The notes beneath the pieces were generated by a model. That model had not been told where the DNA came from and ran no database searches. It saw only the letters and a list, made by a program, of their open reading frames with translations. This document shows, piece by piece, positions 6,567-6,567 of a stretch of 6,567 bases of DNA. Source of the stretch: Patescibacteria group bacterium (GTDB taxonomy: Bacteria > Patescibacteriota > Patescibacteriia > UBA2591 > UBA6264); NCBI GenBank assembly GCA_022572625.1, contig JACZVN010000025.1:1-6567 (forward strand). Reading direction: 5' to 3'. The stretch's first letter is position 1; every line of letters begins with the position of its first letter. Position numbers and translations under genes: made by a program.

Positions 6567-6567
6567 T

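Noticed and set aside
1..6567. CRISPR arrays, tRNA or rRNA genes, insertion sequences, toxin-antitoxin or defence modules
   Set aside because: No regular repeats, tRNA-like folds, transposase motifs or other such genes were seen; almost all sequence is accounted for by the five genes and short control regions.

Overview
The window reads as low-GC bacterial DNA. It shows strong Shine-Dalgarno sites (AAGGAG, 6-base spacer), a sigma70-type promoter, U-tract intrinsic terminators, and TAA as the only stop codon. The long-chain fatty-acid degradation genes are of the fadN/fadA/fadE type known from Bacillus, with the hydroxyacyl-CoA dehydrogenase domain before the hydratase domain. They are not the E. 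coli fadB type. The two genes on the right belong to families common in Clostridia, archaea and candidate-phylum bacteria. I cannot name the organism from this.

Left part (1-5050): a fatty-acid beta-oxidation locus in two convergent units. On the plus strand is the 3' two thirds of an acyl-CoA dehydrogenase (FadE-like, first step of the cycle), whose 5' end lies before the window. A symmetric hairpin terminator follows and probably serves both strands. On the minus strand, a promoter near 5020-5047 drives fadN (3-hydroxyacyl-CoA dehydrogenase plus enoyl-CoA hydratase, steps 2 and 3) and then fadA (thiolase, step 4). The fadN stop codon lies inside the fadA ribosome binding site. Together the three proteins cover all four steps of one turn of the spiral. 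No acyl-CoA synthetase, electron-transfer flavoprotein or regulator gene is in view.

Middle (4946-5125): a compact control region holding, in minus-strand order, a likely terminator for the upstream gene, the fadNA promoter, an imperfect palindrome at the very start of the predicted leader, and the fadN ribosome binding site.

Right part (5126-6567): two minus-strand genes in visibly AT-richer DNA. The first is a complete HD-domain phosphohydrolase of the YedJ/YpgQ type. The second begins immediately behind it and is a ferritin-like/VIT1 iron or manganese transporter (MbfA-like). Its reading frame runs back beyond the only plausible ATG to a stop codon at 5906-5908, encoding recognisable ferritin-like sequence with no usable start codon. 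The first helix of the ferritin-like domain is missing. The gene therefore looks 5'-truncated at a junction of a few bases just behind the HD gene, either by a real deletion or rearrangement or by an assembly or base-call error.

I found no mobile element, CRISPR array, tRNA or rRNA, and nothing that makes a convincing case for an undescribed system. The truncated transporter gene and the fad control region are the points most worth checking.
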